Positions 63,821 to 64,000 of a DNA stretch of 64,000 nucleotides are shown piece by piece. Source of the DNA: CAZSLO01 sp964608025 (GTDB lineage: Bacteria > Chloroflexota > Dehalococcoidia > Lucifugimonadales > CAJWER01). The DNA lies in the NCBI GenBank assembly GCA_964608025.1, contig CAZSLO010000021.1, positions 12,099 to 76,098 on the forward strand, in the 5' to 3' direction. The translations under genes were made by a program, and so were the position numbers. The notes under the pieces are model-generated. The model was not told the origin of the DNA. It did no database searches and was given only the letters and a program-made list of their open reading frames with translations. Numbering within the stretch: position 1 is the stretch's first letter; every line of letters starts with the position of its first letter.

Positions 63821-64000
63821 TTACTGAGTGTATTTTATCCGCGGGTCTACCACGGCCAACAACAAGTCGGATATGAGGGTCCCAACAACCGTAAGCATTC
63901 CCAACATCAGTACGATAAATCCAGCCGTCATAGTATCCAGGTTAACTATGGCATCGAGCAATACAGGCCCCAGTGTAGGCAAGCTCAAAACCACTGAGAC
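63821..64000 (-). CDS. DppB-type ABC transporter permease, C-terminal fragment (window edge)
   Basis: Only the last 59 codons are in the window and the start lies to the right. They encode SLPTLGPVLLDAIVNLD, a hydrophobic helix, and the terminal GTLISDLLLAVVDPRIKY, a classic ending for the DppB/OppB permease of peptide or nickel importers. The stop is TAA at 63821. The partner permease and solute-binding genes are expected outside the window to the right or left. Confidence 0.85.
   Translation of the reverse strand, partial: VSVVLSLPTLGPVLLDAIVNLDTMTAGFIVLMLGMLTVVGTLISDLLLAVVDPRIKYTQ

Noticed and set aside
1..64000. CRISPR array, prophage, insertion sequence or integron
   Set aside because: No regular repeat array, transposase, integrase or phage structural gene was found on either strand; the only tandem direct repeat noted is the two-copy 41-base-period one, and only one non-Gfo paralogue tandem (the sialidase-like pair) plus the permease pair occur.

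Overview
The window looks like a chromosomal segment of a free-living, probably marine member of the Chloroflexota (SAR202/Dehalococcoidia-like). This is an inference from gene content and family resemblance; there is no rRNA or marker-gene tree here to prove it. Pointers are several Gfo/Idh/MocA oxidoreductases, an enolase-superfamily dehydratase, a succinate dehydrogenase with an HdrB-like third subunit, an LL-diaminopimelate aminotransferase next to DapF, PhoPR-like regulation, many lipoproteins, and moderate-to-low GC. I see no insertion sequence, integrase, phage gene or CRISPR array. Apart from three secondary points (paralogue tandems, a short direct repeat, one CGG run) it reads as ordinary chromosome.

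Layout. 1-681: start of a leucine-rich-repeat lipoprotein running off the left edge. 815-9170: amino-acid/peptide/2-oxoacid catabolism (TPP enzyme, Atg22-like MFS carrier, gamma-glutamyltranspeptidase, D-aminoacylase-type amidohydrolase, SelA-like PLP enzyme). 9343-11699: a HAD dehalogenase, an NHL beta-propeller and a nitroreductase. 11814-19064: two very large FtsX/MacB-type permeases, each with a jelly-roll-like insert and neither with an adjacent ATPase. 19215-28891: a phosphate region on the minus strand (a Gfo/Idh/MocA enzyme, an unknown 568-residue protein, phoB and phoR as one overlapping unit; then pstS-pstC-pstA-pstB-phoU behind a PhoP-box-like repeat array). 29155-32933: tRNA-Ser(GCU), miaB, nadA, nadC.

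33142-46150 is a plus-strand carbohydrate/sugar-acid island: four Gfo/Idh/MocA proteins, a ThuA-like protein, a membrane-anchored 13-repeat YCF48-type propeller, two tandem sialidase-like propellers, an SDR and a galactonate-dehydratase-like enolase-superfamily enzyme. 46201-48249 is a thioredoxin-domain YyaL/SSP411 protein. 48571-52251 encodes SdhA-SdhB-SdhE. 52310-58031 holds a DegV protein, a pentapeptide-repeat lipoprotein, a 75-residue HTH protein flanked by a 41-bp-period direct repeat and a strong hairpin, smpB, a carboxy-terminal protease, and a winged-helix plus TIR-like-domain protein. 58441-63700 is a minus-strand housekeeping series (tpiA, miaA, dapF, dapL, hflX), followed by the 3' end of a DppB-type permease at the right edge.

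The clearest functional unit is phosphate starvation control: the PhoR/PhoB pair, the high-affinity Pst transporter and the PhoU brake lie together, with a repeat array resembling the Gram-positive PhoP box directly before pstS. The most interesting unexplained items are the unknown protein coupled to phoB, the jelly-roll-bearing giant permeases, the TIR-like protein and the sialidase-like/oxidoreductase island. All family calls were made by reading the protein sequences; no database search was run.
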